Assembly (NCBI RefSeq): GCF_001610835.1
Contig: NZ_CP011270.1
Location: 2,126,001 to 2,190,000 of the forward strand
DNA from: Planctomyces sp. SH-PL14
Lineage (GTDB): Bacteria; Planctomycetota; Planctomycetia; Planctomycetales; Planctomycetaceae
Direction: 5' to 3'
Length of the DNA stretch: 64,000 nucleotides
Numbering within the stretch: position 1 is the stretch's first letter; every line of letters begins with the position of its first letter. Positions 32,728-41,826 of the stretch are shown one piece after another. Both the position numbers and the translations under genes were made by a program. The notes beneath the pieces are model-generated. The model made no database searches and was not told the origin of the DNA. It worked only from the letters and a program-made list of their open reading frames with translations.

Positions 32728-35190
32728 ATGTCGCTGCTGAATCCCGCATTGCTGGCCGGCCTGGGGCTCGTCGCGGTCCCGGTCATCCTGCACCTGCTGC
32801 TCCGCCAGAAGCCGAAGCCGATGCTCTTTCCGGCGCTGCGGCTGATCCAGAAACGGAGCATGCAGAACAGCCGCCGCTTCCGCCTCCGGCACTGGTGGCT
32901 TCTCTTCCTGCGGATGGCGGTCCTGGGGCTCATCGTCTTCGCCCTGACCCGCCCCTCGCTCCCCCCCGCCAACTACGGTCTCTCGAGTCGCGAGTTCGTC
33001 ACGCTCGCGGTCGTCGCCGTGGCCGGGATCGCCACGTATCTCGTCCTCCTGCGGAGGTCCAAGACTCAGGGCGAGAACCGGTCCGACTTCGCCTATCGCC
33101 GGACGCTCCTGCGGGGATGGACGACGGCGGGGACGCTGGCGGCTCTCGCCCTGCTCGTCGGCTGGCCCTACCAGCGACGCGTCGCGGCCGAGATCACCTC
33201 TCCCTCGCCGCAGGCGGTCATCGACCTGCCGGTGGCGGCGGTGTTCCTGTTCGACACCAGCCTCAGCATGACCTACTTCCAGGAGGGGCAGTCCCGGCTC
33301 GAAGTCGCCCGGACGCTGGCCGAGAACCACCTGGGGGAGCTGCCGGTCGGCAGCAAGGTCGCGGTGGCGGACACCGCCTCGGACAACCCGCTGATCTTCC
33401 AATCGACGCTCATCGCCGCCAAGTCGCGGATGACGGAGCTCAAGCCCGAGCCGATCGGCCTGCCGCTCAACCAGCGGCTGCGGTCCGCGCTGTCACTTCA
33501 GGAAGACGACCGCCGGCGGACGCTCGCCGAACTGGGGAACCTCCCCGAGCAGAGCCGCAAGGACCAGTACCTCCGCCGGGTCTACATCCTGACCGACCTG
33601 GCCAGCCACCAATGGCAGACCTCCGCGGCCGCGCTGCTCAAGGCGGACCTCGAACGGCTGGCGCAGGTCGGCGTCTACCTAATCGACGTGGGCGAGATGC
33701 AGCCCCGCAATGCCGCGATCCGCGCGGTCCGCCTCTCGCGGCAGAAGATCCCGACGGGCGGAAACCTCCTCGTGCAGGGGACCGTCCAGGTCGACGGCGA
33801 ATCATCCGGCACGCTCCCGCTCCGGCTCCTGCTGAACGATGCCCAGGGAAACCCGATCCAGCGGGGACGGGTCGATGCCAAGGTCGAATCGGGACAGCCC
33901 GCGACCGTCGAGTTCGAGATGCTGACCGGTCTCGTCGGGAACGTCGTCCACGGCGAAGTCCGGATCGAATCGAGCGACCCGCTCGCGTTTGATGACGCAC
34001 AGTTCTTCACGATCGAAGTCGGCGATCCGACGCCGGTCCTCGTCGTCGCTCCCAGCGAGGCGGTCGCCTTCGAGTGGCTCGTGGCGCTGGAACCGTTCGA
34101 CGACCGCTCGACGGAGAAGAACCGGTTCGCGGTGACCTTCGCCACACCGCAGGAGCTCGAATCCGCCGACCTGCAGAAGTACCAGACGGTGTACCTCGTC
34201 AACGTCCCCGGTCCGTCGGACGCCGTCTGGTCCCAACTGGATCGCTTCGTCGACGCCGGAGGAGGCCTGGGAATCCTCCTCGGTGCCCCGAGCCCGCCGA
34301 TCAAGCCGGAACTCTACAACCGCCCCAAGGCCCAGGTCTTCCTCCCCGGCCAGCTGATGTCCTCGACCTCCCAGAGCCGGCACCGGATCAAGCTGGAGCA
34401 TGAGCATCCGATGTTCTGGAAGTTCCGCCAGTACGAGGGGAACGGGAGCTTCGCGATCACAGAGCAGGAAGTGAGCATCTTCCGGTTCTGGCGCGTCGAT
34501 CCCGCCGCAGGCACGACGATCCTGGCCCGCTACAACGATCCCGACAACGCCCCCGCGCTGATCGAGAAGACGCACGGGCGAGGGCGGACGGTCATGTTCA
34601 CGACGGGCGTCAATCTCCCGGACGCCGAGCGGCAGCGGTGGAACAACTTCCCCAGCACGCTCCTGGCCCCGTGGGTCTTCCGGGCCTTCGCGGACCAGAT
34701 GACCGAGTACCTCTCGCGGGTCTCGGAGTCCTCCTACAACTTCCTCGCCGGCGAAGAGCCGCGGCTGGCGGTTTCCCCGTCGCCGGTCGACCGCGGCTTC
34801 CGGCTCCGTCACCCGGGCGTGCTGCAGACGCGGCTCGATGTCGCGGCGAACGCCTCTCAGGCCGCTGTCGGCCGCGTGCGGGAGATCGGCCACTTCGACC
34901 TGATCCCGCCGGACCAGCCGCAGCCGGTCACCGGCTTCAGCGTCAACGCCCGCCCCGAAGAGAGCGACCTCACGCGGCTCAAGCCGACCGAGATCGAGGA
35001 CCTCTTCGGAAAAGACCGCTGCCAGGTCGCCCGCTCGCTCGACGAGCTCAAGGCGGACATCAACACGGCCGACCTCGGCAAGGAGATCTTCCCGATCCTG
35101 CTGACGCTCGTCGTCGTCTTCTATTGCGGCGAGCACCTCGTCGCGAACCGGTTCTACGAGGCGGAGAATGAAGTCGCCGTCCCCCGATGA
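32728..35190 (+). CDS. BatA/VWA domain membrane protein
   Basis: 820 residues. N terminus MSLLNPALLAGLGLVAVPVILHLLLRQKPKPMLFPALRLI is the BatA (aerotolerance-type) N-terminal membrane domain; TM helices follow near 55, 90 and 135. A VWA-like domain starts at VAAVFLFDTSLSMTYF (DxSxS MIDAS) near residue 175. Further regions resemble a CARDB-like beta domain and a glutamine-amidotransferase-like domain (VLVVAPSEAV ... LDRFVDAGGGLGILLGAP). The last hydrophobic segment is near the C terminus. Such proteins sit beside MoxR ATPases in many planctomycetes; no moxR gene is in this window. GGAAGGTGAG precedes ATG 32728. Confidence 0.87.
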   Translation: MSLLNPALLAGLGLVAVPVILHLLLRQKPKPMLFPALRLIQKRSMQNSRRFRLRHWWLLFLRMAVLGLIVFALTRPSLPPANYGLSSREFVTLAVVAVAGIATYLVLLRRSKTQGENRSDFAYRRTLLRGWTTAGTLAALALLVGWPYQRRVAAEITSPSPQAVIDLPVAAVFLFDTSLSMTYFQEGQSRLEVARTLAENHLGELPVGSKVAVADTASDNPLIFQSTLIAAKSRMTELKPEPIGLPLNQRLRSALSLQEDDRRRTLAELGNLPEQSRKDQYLRRVYILTDLASHQWQTSAAALLKADLERLAQVGVYLIDVGEMQPRNAAIRAVRLSRQKIPTGGNLLVQGTVQVDGESSGTLPLRLLLNDAQGNPIQRGRVDAKVESGQPATVEFEMLTGLVGNVVHGEVRIESSDPLAFDDAQFFTIEVGDPTPVLVVAPSEAVAFEWLVALEPFDDRSTEKNRFAVTFATPQELESADLQKYQTVYLVNVPGPSDAVWSQLDRFVDAGGGLGILLGAPSPPIKPELYNRPKAQVFLPGQLMSSTSQSRHRIKLEHEHPMFWKFRQYEGNGSFAITEQEVSIFRFWRVDPAAGTTILARYNDPDNAPALIEKTHGRGRTVMFTTGVNLPDAERQRWNNFPSTLLAPWVFRAFADQMTEYLSRVSESSYNFLAGEEPRLAVSPSPVDRGFRLRHPGVLQTRLDVAANASQAAVGRVREIGHFDLIPPDQPQPVTGFSVNARPEESDLTRLKPTEIEDLFGKDRCQVARSLDELKADINTADLGKEIFPILLTLVVVFYCGEHLVANRFYEAENEVAVPR

Positions 35191-35650
35191 CCGCCCTCCG
35201 CCGGCCGGCCGGATCCGGACCGCGTGCGTGCTCTGCTGGGCGAGCCCGGCGACGTCGCTCGGCCTGCTGGCGGGGTTGCTGACGATGTCGAGCGGCGGCC
35301 GCGTGTTCCGGCATCGCCACACGCTCGAGTTCTGCGGCGGCTTTTCCGACTGGTTCCTCGGCCGGATCGCGCATGCGAGCGCCATGACGCTCGGCCACGT
35401 GATCCTCGGCCGGACGCCGGCGGACCTCGACCGGACCCGGCTGCATGAGTGGGTCCATGTCCGCCAGTACGAGCGGTGGGGCCCGGCGTTCCTCCCGGCT
35501 TACCTGCTGGCCTCAGGCTGGCTCTGGATGCGGGGCCGCGACTGTTACCGCGAGAACCCGTTCGAAGTCGAAGCTTTCGCCGACGACGCCCGCCGCGAGC
35601 GGGAACGCCGCTCCGGCGGCGGCGACGGCCCTTGTCAGTTCGAGACCTGA
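35168..35650 (+). CDS. small protein with HEWVH motif, unknown
   Basis: 160 residues; its ATG overlaps the previous stop by 23 bp, suggesting coupling. One hydrophobic stretch (ATSLGLLAGLLTMSSGG) is followed by HASAMTLGHVILGRT and RLHEWVHVRQYERWGPAFLPAYLLASGWLWM, then FEVEAFADDARRERER. HEWVHVRQYE fits an HExxH zinc site with a downstream Glu (FEVEAFA) as a possible third ligand. It resembles small integral membrane metalloprotease-like proteins of unknown role. Its end overlaps the convergent alcohol dehydrogenase-like gene by 16 bp. Confidence 0.75.
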   Translation: MKSPSPDDRPPPAGRIRTACVLCWASPATSLGLLAGLLTMSSGGRVFRHRHTLEFCGGFSDWFLGRIAHASAMTLGHVILGRTPADLDRTRLHEWVHVRQYERWGPAFLPAYLLASGWLWMRGRDCYRENPFEVEAFADDARRERERRSGGGDGPCQFET

Positions 35651-36591
35651 AGCAGGACCTTGAGATTCTCCGGCCGCGCGGCGGCCCGCATCGCCTCTTC
35701 TCCCTCCTCAAGCGGGAAGCGGGCCGTAATGAGCGGCCGGACGTCGATGTCCCGGTCGGCGAGCGCCTCGATCGCCTTATCGAACGGACCGCAGCGGGAG
35801 CCGACGACCGTGATCTCGTCGATGACGACTGCCGCCAGGTTCGGTCCGTGAGGCGCGGCGGTCGTGGTCTTGAGAACGAGGGTCCCTCGGGGCCGGAGGA
35901 GGCGGAGTGCCGTCTCGACGCCGCCGGACGAACCGGTGCAGTCGACGACGAGGTCCGCCTCGCGCTTGATCGGCAGGGCGTCGAGGAGGCAGGTGTCGAC
36001 GCCGGCATCGGCCAGCCGCTGGAGCTTCCACTCATGCTTGCCGACCGCGGTCACCCGGCAGCCGGCGCGGTGCAGGACCTGGGCGCAGAGGTTCCCGAGG
36101 CGGCCGTCGCCGAGGACGACGGCGCTCCGGACGGGCTTCAGGTCGAGCTGGGCCGGAATCTGGAACGCGGCGGCGAGCGGCTCGATGAAGACCGCCTCGT
36201 CGTCGGAGACCGAATCGGGGATCAGGTGGAGGTTCCGCTCGGGGACGAAGACCCGGTCGGCGAAGGCGCCGTCGTGGTCGAGGATGCCGATGACGGAGCG
36301 GTTGGGGCAGTGGTTGGAGAGCCCCTGGCGGCACAGGTCGCAGCGGTGGCAGCTGCAGTTGATCTCGCCAGCGACGCGGCGGCCGGCGAACTTGCCGCTT
36401 TCCGCGATCCCGACGAACTCGTGGCCGAGGATCCCCTGGAAGCCCATGTAGCCGCGGGCCAGCTGGAGGTCGGTTTCGCAGACGCCGGCCCGCAGGACGC
36501 GGATGGGGATTTCGCTGGGTCGGGGATCGCGTCCCGTGTGTTCCGCCGCGTATCGAACCTGTCCGCCCGCTTCGAGAATGAGCGCTCGCAT
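35635..36591 (-). CDS. zinc-dependent alcohol dehydrogenase-like (MDR) protein
   Basis: 318 residues. GroES-like domain with catalytic-zinc ligands in AGVCETDLQLARGYMGFQGILGHEFVG and the structural-zinc cluster CSCHRCDLCRQGLSNHC near residues 80-96. The Rossmann part begins SAVVLGDGRLGNLCAQVLHRAGC, with Gly-x-Gly-x-x-Gly as GDGRLG, then VDCTGSSGGVETALRLLRPRGTLVLKTT. It should oxidise an alcohol or polyol with NAD(P). Substrate unknown; threonine- and sorbitol-type enzymes are closest in pattern. ATG 36591 has GGAGGG upstream. Confidence 0.88.
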   Translation of the reverse strand: MRALILEAGGQVRYAAEHTGRDPRPSEIPIRVLRAGVCETDLQLARGYMGFQGILGHEFVGIAESGKFAGRRVAGEINCSCHRCDLCRQGLSNHCPNRSVIGILDHDGAFADRVFVPERNLHLIPDSVSDDEAVFIEPLAAAFQIPAQLDLKPVRSAVVLGDGRLGNLCAQVLHRAGCRVTAVGKHEWKLQRLADAGVDTCLLDALPIKREADLVVDCTGSSGGVETALRLLRPRGTLVLKTTTAAPHGPNLAAVVIDEITVVGSRCGPFDKAIEALADRDIDVRPLITARFPLEEGEEAMRAAARPENLKVLLQVSN

Positions 36592-36672
36592 GTTGCCCTC
36601 CGGCTGGATCGTTGCGAAATCCGGCGAGTGTCGCAAGGAGCGGGACCGCGTCCCTGCCTCGTCGCTTGAATA

Positions 36673-36989
36673 CCGTACCCGCCGGCGCGGCGTTGTTCGC
36701 TCCAACCCATCGTGCCACGGCGGCCTGGGGTCAAGGGGGCCACGCCCCCTTGCCGCCGGAGGCACTCCTGTGAGGAACCGTGGTAAGCAACAGACGGCCC
36801 TTTGTGGTACCAGCGTTGAGGACTCCACGCTCGCTCTGAAGTCCCCGCGGATTGGTGGGGTGGCATCCGGCACGGTGTCCGCGGTTGGATACTCCCTCCT
36901 TCAGACATCTCTCGACGAGAGGGCCTCCGGCGGGCAAAGGGGCGTTGCCCCTCTGCACTCCCCACCAGGGGTGAACCCCTGGACCCCGG
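36673..36989 (+). repeat. dispersed 0.3-kb hairpin-rich element, copy D
   Basis: Full-length plus-orientation copy whose 3' end (GGACCCCGG) stops two bases before the stop codon of the convergently placed membrane-protein gene. It carries the GACGAGAGGGCCTCC subtype. The 3' hairpin is CCAGGGGTGAACCCCTGG. Confidence 0.9.
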
Positions 36990-36990
36990 A

Positions 36991-37746
36991 TTAAACAGGT
37001 TGTCCCAGTGATTGCTGCAGCAGCGACGCCGCCATCTCACCCATGAAGACCAGAATCACCGCCGCAAACAACACCCCCGTCGCCGACTGCGTGTTCCGAT
37101 ACCGCAAGATCCGGAACACCAGAATCGCCAGAACAAAGGGCCCTACAATCCCCGCCCCCCACCGCAGCAACCACCACACCGGATGCTGACTCAGAAGCGA
37201 CGTCGACGCAAACACCACCAGCCCGACCCCCACCGCCGCCCGAGCCACCACCGCCGCCAGATACTGCCAGTTCAGCCGAATGAGCGGAGCCAGCGGCATC
37301 CCGCGTGCCGTCAGATACCAGTGTCCAAGCAGCATCGCGGCCGTACTCCCGCCGATCAGCCACGCGGACGAAAGGGCGGAGACCACCGCCGGGACCAAGC
37401 CGGCACCGCGACTCTGCGTGCCGATCAACAGAAGCAGCGACAGCCCACACAGCAGCCACGCCCCCCAAGTCCCGCCAGTGCGGCGCTCGAGCGTCCAGAG
37501 CACCGAACTGACAAAGCTCGTCACCGCCGCCGCGATCGCGCCAACACGAAGCCAGACCGGGTTCACCAGCGACGTCCCGGCGGAAAGACTCGGAAGCTGG
37601 TCGATCGTCAGCAGCACCAGAACCGAAAGCCCGAGCGTCAGCAGATTCTGAATGCGGAAAAAGCCGGACGTCACCTGCCGCCGCGGCATCAGACACCACG
37701 TCAGGCTTAGGCCGCAGACGAGGCTCAGCGCGAACTGCGGAATCAT
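36991..37746 (-). CDS. polytopic membrane protein, unknown
   Basis: 251 residues with about seven or eight hydrophobic segments spread over the whole length (for example FALSLVCGLSLTWCLM, LTLGLSVLVLLTID, VGAIAAAVTSFVSSVLW, WLLCGLSLLLLIG, LIGGSTAAMLLGHWYL, GVGLVVFASTSLL, GIVGPFVLAILVFRIL, ATGVLFAAVILVFMGEMAA). A conserved-looking GHWYLTARGMPLAPL lies mid-protein. No family is recognised and neighbours do not suggest a role. Confidence 0.75.
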   Translation of the reverse strand: MIPQFALSLVCGLSLTWCLMPRRQVTSGFFRIQNLLTLGLSVLVLLTIDQLPSLSAGTSLVNPVWLRVGAIAAAVTSFVSSVLWTLERRTGGTWGAWLLCGLSLLLLIGTQSRGAGLVPAVVSALSSAWLIGGSTAAMLLGHWYLTARGMPLAPLIRLNWQYLAAVVARAAVGVGLVVFASTSLLSQHPVWWLLRWGAGIVGPFVLAILVFRILRYRNTQSATGVLFAAVILVFMGEMAASLLQQSLGQPV

Positions 37747-37861
37747 CTATCGCCTCGGCAGAGCGCCCCAATGAAGTCGACTGGTGGAAACCCTCGGTCG
37801 CCACGCTCGCAAGCGTGTCATCCTCGCGGTTCAAACGGCCAGAATCACGCCTCGGAACCGC

Positions 37862-38458
37862 TCAATTCGAGCGATTGATCAGGGACATCGCCTCGGCCCG
37901 GCTCGACGGATTCGACTTGAAGAGCCCGCGGACGGCGCTCGTCACGGTCAGCGCCCCGGGCTTCCGGATCCCGCGAATCGTCATGCAGGAGTGCTCCGCC
38001 TCCAGGACGACAATCACTCCCTTGGCCCCCAGCTCGTTGTTCATCAGGTCCGCGATCTGGTGCGTCATCCGCTCCTGGACCTGGGGCTTCCGCGAAATCT
38101 CGTCGACGATCCGCGCCAGCTTCGAGAGCCCCACCACTTTCCCCTTCGGCAGATAGCCCAGGTGCGCCTTGCCGATGAACGGCAGCAGGTGGTGCTCGCA
38201 CATGCTGTTGAAGCTGATATCCCGCACGAGGACGAGCTCGTCGTACTCCTCGGAGAAAACCCGCTTCATGTGACGGGAGGGATCGAGATGCAGCCCGGCA
38301 AACAGCTCCTTGTACATCCGCGCGACGCGGCCCGGAGTCTCCAGGAGCCCCTCGCGGTCGGGATTCTCGCCGACCGCCGCCAGGATCTCTCGAACGGCCC
38401 GCTCGATCCGAGGCAGGTCCACAGGGTTCGGCTCGTCGGGTGCGGAGCTCTCGGACAC
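37862..38458 (-). CDS. folE: GTP cyclohydrolase I
   Basis: 198 residues from GTG 38458. Type I enzyme: [26 protein letters not shown], then [25 protein letters not shown] (zinc Cys and two His), [30 protein letters not shown], and [32 protein letters not shown] with the second zinc Cys. It makes dihydroneopterin triphosphate, the first step toward folate, feeding FolB/FolK at 1.8-2.7 kb. The frame runs upstream to a TTG inside a repeat motif, which is rejected. It follows rplQ but a terminator separates them. Confidence 0.94.
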   Translation of the reverse strand: MSESSAPDEPNPVDLPRIERAVREILAAVGENPDREGLLETPGRVARMYKELFAGLHLDPSRHMKRVFSEEYDELVLVRDISFNSMCEHHLLPFIGKAHLGYLPKGKVVGLSKLARIVDEISRKPQVQERMTHQIADLMNNELGAKGVIVVLEAEHSCMTIRGIRKPGALTVTSAVRGLFKSNPSSRAEAMSLINRSN

Positions 38459-38556
38459 GGAGTGGCGACCTCGCGAGACAACGGAAAGACGGGCACTTCT
38501 CCCGTCGACGCCGTCAATTCTTACGGAAAACTGACGACTGAAAACTGGCAACTCAA

Positions 38557-38589
38557 TAAAAAAAGCTCGACGCGAGCGACGTCGAGCTT
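38557..38589 (-). terminator. terminator of the rpmJ-rplQ transcript
   Basis: Stem AAGCTCGACG / CGTCGAGCTT with a 7-nt loop, followed on the minus strand by TTTTTTT. It lies 24 bp after rplQ. Confidence 0.93.
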
Positions 38590-38613
38590 CGTACTTCCGT
38601 CTTCAGAGCCACG

Positions 38614-39198
38614 TTAGCCCTGAGCTTCCGCCTTCGCGGGCTCGACCATCGGAGCGGCGCTCTTTTTCTTCCGGTCGCGATCCCCTCCCACAAACTCGAT
38701 CAGGGCCTGCTCACCGCCATCCCCAAGCCGCCGGTTGGCGAGCCGAACAACTCGGGTATAGCCGCCGGCCCGATCACGGAACCGGGGACCCAGATCGTCA
38801 AACAGGATCCGCACCGCGTCCTTGTCGCGGAGCAGAGCCATCGCCTGCCGACGAAGAGCGATCGCCGGCGCGATGGCCGCGTTCCACTTCGTCCAGGCAT
38901 CTGATTCACGCCACTTCTTGTACTCTTCCGACCGCTTCTCCGCCTTCGTGCCGAGACCAGCGGCCTTCTCTGCGTGCGGCAGAGACTTCTTGGCCATGGT
39001 AATCAGCTTCTCGACGTACGGGCGGATCTCCTTGGCCTTCGGAACCGTCGTCACGATCCGTCCCTGGACCTTGGCCGCCCCCGGCTCGTCCGCCTTGGCT
39101 TCCACGGTCTTGATCAGGGCGCAAGCCATGTTCTGAAAGAGGGCCCGACGATGCTGAACATCCCGTCCCAGTCGCCGGCCGCGTGCCAAGTGTCGCAT
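38614..39198 (-). CDS. rplQ: 50S ribosomal protein L17, with internal insertions
   Basis: 194 residues against about 120-130 in most bacteria. The start MRHLARGRRLGRDVQHRRALFQNMA, the middle TTVPKAKEIRPYVEKLITMAKK and the end LGPRFRDRAGGYTRVVRLANRRLGDGGEQALIEFVG are canonical. Extra residues lie after the first helix (VEAKADEPGAAKVQGR) and, mainly, a Lys/Glu/Trp-rich stretch of about 45 between the second helix and RRQAMALLRDKDAVRILFDDLG, plus a C-terminal Lys/Ala tail. L17 lies near the tunnel exit, so the insert is probably solvent-exposed. Confidence 0.95.
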   Translation of the reverse strand: MRHLARGRRLGRDVQHRRALFQNMACALIKTVEAKADEPGAAKVQGRIVTTVPKAKEIRPYVEKLITMAKKSLPHAEKAAGLGTKAEKRSEEYKKWRESDAWTKWNAAIAPAIALRRQAMALLRDKDAVRILFDDLGPRFRDRAGGYTRVVRLANRRLGDGGEQALIEFVGGDRDRKKKSAAPMVEPAKAEAQG

Positions 39199-39323
39199 TG
39201 CTCTTACCCTACTCCAGGGGAGCCGAACTTCGGCTCCTCAGTCATTCTTAAATTCTGTCTGCAACTCGTCGCCGGCACGTCATTCGAGCCGGCCACCGCA
39301 CTACGTCGCACTACAACGTCGAA

Positions 39324-40334
39324 CTACCGCGTCGAGCTGCTGGGAACCCGCATGCCGAGCCGCAGACCGATCGAGGTCAGCCGCTCGCGGACTTCCAGGA
39401 GAGTCGTTTCGCCGAAGTTCCGGACCTGCAGGAGCTGGTCTTCGGTCTTCTGGACGAGGTCGCGGACGCTCGTGATCCCTTCCGATTCCAGGCAGTTCGT
39501 CGCCCGGACCGAGAGGTTGAGTTCGGCGAGGGACATCGACAGCTTCTCTTCGAGCTCCAGGTCGATCGGAGCGTAGCCGGTCGACTCGAGCATCCCCTTG
39601 AGCCCCGCTTCCGGCGGCAGTTCCGGCCCCGGCTCGCGGTAGCTGATGAACGGGTTGAGGTGCTTCCGGAGGATCTTCGCCGCTTCGACGAGGGCCATGT
39701 CCGGCTTGACCGTCCCGTTGGTCCAGATCTCGAGGGTCAGCTTGTCGTAGTTCGTCCGCTGACCGACGCGGGTATCTTCCACCCGGTACCGGACGCGGGT
39801 CACCGGCGAGAAGGCAGCGTCGAGCGGAATCGATCCGAGCTCGGGCATTTTCTCGTGCGTTTCGATCGCCGGGATGTAGCCGCGGCCGTTCTCGACCGTC
39901 AGCTCCATCTGCAGCGGGACGTCGTCGGTCATCGTGGCGATGACGAGGTCCTTGTTGACGATCTCGATCTGGTCGTCGGTGATGACGTCGGCACCGGTCA
40001 CAACGCCCCGCTCATGGCGGTCGATGCGGATCGTCTTGGTGGTCGTGCCGTGGTTCTTGACGACGAGCGACTTCAGGTTCAGGCAGATGTCCGTGACGTC
40101 TTCGACAACGCCCGGGATCGTGCTGAATTCGTGCTGGACGCCGTGGATCTTGGCGCGGGTGATCGCGCTCCCTTCCAGGCTGGAGAGGAGGATCCGCCGC
40201 AGGCTGTTCGCCAGCGTATGCCCGAAGCCCCGCTCGAACGGCTCAACGACGAACAGTCCGTAGGTCCCCGTGATCGTCGCCCGATCGGGCTCGACACGGC
40301 TGGGAAGCTCCAGGTTTCGCCAACGAATTCGCAT
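39324..40334 (-). CDS. rpoA: DNA-directed RNA polymerase subunit alpha
   Basis: 336 residues. N-terminal dimerisation domain with [29 protein letters not shown], the insert [17 protein letters not shown], then [32 protein letters not shown]. The C-terminal domain has [48 protein letters not shown] with the helix-hairpin-helix that binds UP elements. Downstream of rpsK by 128 bp; rpsD, which usually lies between, is absent. Confidence 0.99.
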   Translation of the reverse strand: MRIRWRNLELPSRVEPDRATITGTYGLFVVEPFERGFGHTLANSLRRILLSSLEGSAITRAKIHGVQHEFSTIPGVVEDVTDICLNLKSLVVKNHGTTTKTIRIDRHERGVVTGADVITDDQIEIVNKDLVIATMTDDVPLQMELTVENGRGYIPAIETHEKMPELGSIPLDAAFSPVTRVRYRVEDTRVGQRTNYDKLTLEIWTNGTVKPDMALVEAAKILRKHLNPFISYREPGPELPPEAGLKGMLESTGYAPIDLELEEKLSMSLAELNLSVRATNCLESEGITSVRDLVQKTEDQLLQVRNFGETTLLEVRERLTSIGLRLGMRVPSSSTR

Positions 40335-40462
40335 GCTGCTGCTCCACTCGCGTGGACTGCCGGCTCTCCGCCCCGGAAGCCGTGCCGTCCACTCTCAGGA
40401 CAATGGATGATCGCGTTCGATCCTAACCCCAACCTTGACCTTGCCACGCCACGAGGACGGGC

Positions 40463-40873
40463 TCAGACACGGCGCCGCTTGCGCGGCCGGCAGCCGTTGT
40501 GCGGCAGCGGGGTGATGTCTTCAATGCTCTTGACCGTGACACCGCCGAACTGCAGTCCGGTGATGGCACTTTCGCGGCCCGATCCCGGCCCACGAACGCG
40601 GACTTCCATTTCCTTCACGCCGAACTTGCGGGCCTTGTCGGCACACGTTTCGGCGGCTCGCTGAGCAGCGAACGGGGTGCTCTTCCGCGACCCCTTGAAC
40701 CCCGAGCTTCCCGCCGAGGCCCAACACAGAACGTCGCCATTCACGTCGGTGATGGTGACGATCGTGTTGTTGAACGTCGCCTTGACGAAGGCAATCGCCC
40801 GCGTGACGTTCTTGCGAATCTTCTTCTTGCCACCCGAGGAAGATCCTCCCCCGGTCTTGCCTGCCTTGCTCAC
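40463..40873 (-). CDS. rpsK: 30S ribosomal protein S11
   Basis: 136 residues from GTG 40873. Gly/Ser/Lys-rich N terminus, then [50 protein letters not shown], and [44 protein letters not shown]. All hallmark S11 features. GTG is preceded by GGGAGC. Confidence 0.98.
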   Translation of the reverse strand: MSKAGKTGGGSSSGGKKKIRKNVTRAIAFVKATFNNTIVTITDVNGDVLCWASAGSSGFKGSRKSTPFAAQRAAETCADKARKFGVKEMEVRVRGPGSGRESAITGLQFGGVTVKSIEDITPLPHNGCRPRKRRRV

Positions 40874-41036
40874 GTCCGGCTCCCCATCGTGCGACCTAGG
40901 TCGCGTGAATCGCGCTGTCTTTCAAACCTGACCGAGTACCGGCCTTAACAACCTGGCTCAACCGACCTGGCTCACCCGGCTTGAACTTGCATCTCCGCCA
41001 GAGCAGGAATGCCATTCGGCCGGCCCAGTCCGCCGC

Positions 41037-41423
41037 TCAGTGACGGGCGTCCTTGACGCCCTTCTTTCCGGCGACCGTCTTCTTGATCCCCTTGCGGGTC
41101 CGGGCGTTCGTCCGGGTCCGCTGGCCGCGGCACGGGAGGCTCCGGCGATGCCGAAGACCCCGGTAGCTGCCGATGTTCCGCAGCCGGCCGATGTTCTCCT
41201 GGACCTGGCGGCGAAGCTGACCTTCGACCGTGTAGTCGTTGTCCAGCGTGCTGTTGATCTTCTGGATGTCGTCTTCGCTCAGCTCGCGAGCGCGACGCTG
41301 CATGTCGAGGCCGAGGTTCCGGCAGATCTCGATGGCACGGGGCTGGCCGACGCCGTGCAGATACTGCAGGGCAATGTAGGTCGGCTTGTCGTTCGGGATG
41401 TCAACACCGAGAACACGCGGCAT
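41037..41423 (-). CDS. rpsM: 30S ribosomal protein S13
   Basis: 128 residues: MPRVLGVDIPNDKPTYIALQYLHGVGQPRA, ..., QENIGRLRNIGSYRGLRHRRSLPCRGQRTRTNARTRKG, ending with a Lys-rich tail. Contacts the head of the 30S and the tRNA. Follows rpmJ. Confidence 0.98.
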   Translation of the reverse strand: MPRVLGVDIPNDKPTYIALQYLHGVGQPRAIEICRNLGLDMQRRARELSEDDIQKINSTLDNDYTVEGQLRRQVQENIGRLRNIGSYRGLRHRRSLPCRGQRTRTNARTRKGIKKTVAGKKGVKDARH

Positions 41424-41536
41424 GAAACGCCTCTTGGAGTTGGAAAGTCGTCAGTCCTCAGTTTTCAGCCTGAGACAACCTGCGACTCCCACCTCTTCTT
41501 ACTGATGACTGAGAACTGACGACTGAAAACTCCGAA

Positions 41537-41653
41537 TCAACCCTGCCGCTGCTTGTGGCGGGGGTTCGAAGAGCAGATCACATAAGTCCGGCCCTTACGG
41601 CGAACGATCTTACACCCTTCGCAGATCCGCTTGACACTCGCACGGACTTTCAT
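41537..41653 (-). CDS. rpmJ: 50S ribosomal protein L36
   Basis: 38 residues: [39 protein letters not shown]11, C14, C27 and H33 form the zinc site, so this is the zinc-binding type. First gene of the alpha cluster (rpmJ-rpsM-rpsK-rpoA-rplQ). About 113 bp separate it from rpsM and contain CAGTTTTCAG-like repeats. Confidence 0.96.
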   Translation of the reverse strand: MKVRASVKRICEGCKIVRRKGRTYVICSSNPRHKQRQG

Positions 41654-41826
41654 GACTTGACCTATCTCGGCAAACAACGCTCCCGGCGAACCCGCGCGGG
41701 AATCGCGAACTGTAATGGATTAACGCAAATCGAACAAGCAACCTCGAAAAATGTCCCTTGACGGGGCCCTTCCGAGTCCTCTCAACCAGTCCCCAGCGAT
41801 GTCCGCCGAGCCCTGCCGAGGCCAGA

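Noticed and set aside
37862-38551. TTG start of folE at 38551
   Set aside because: It lies within the CAGTTTTCAGTCGTCAG repeat and adds residues not found in GTP cyclohydrolase I; GTG 38458 fits better.
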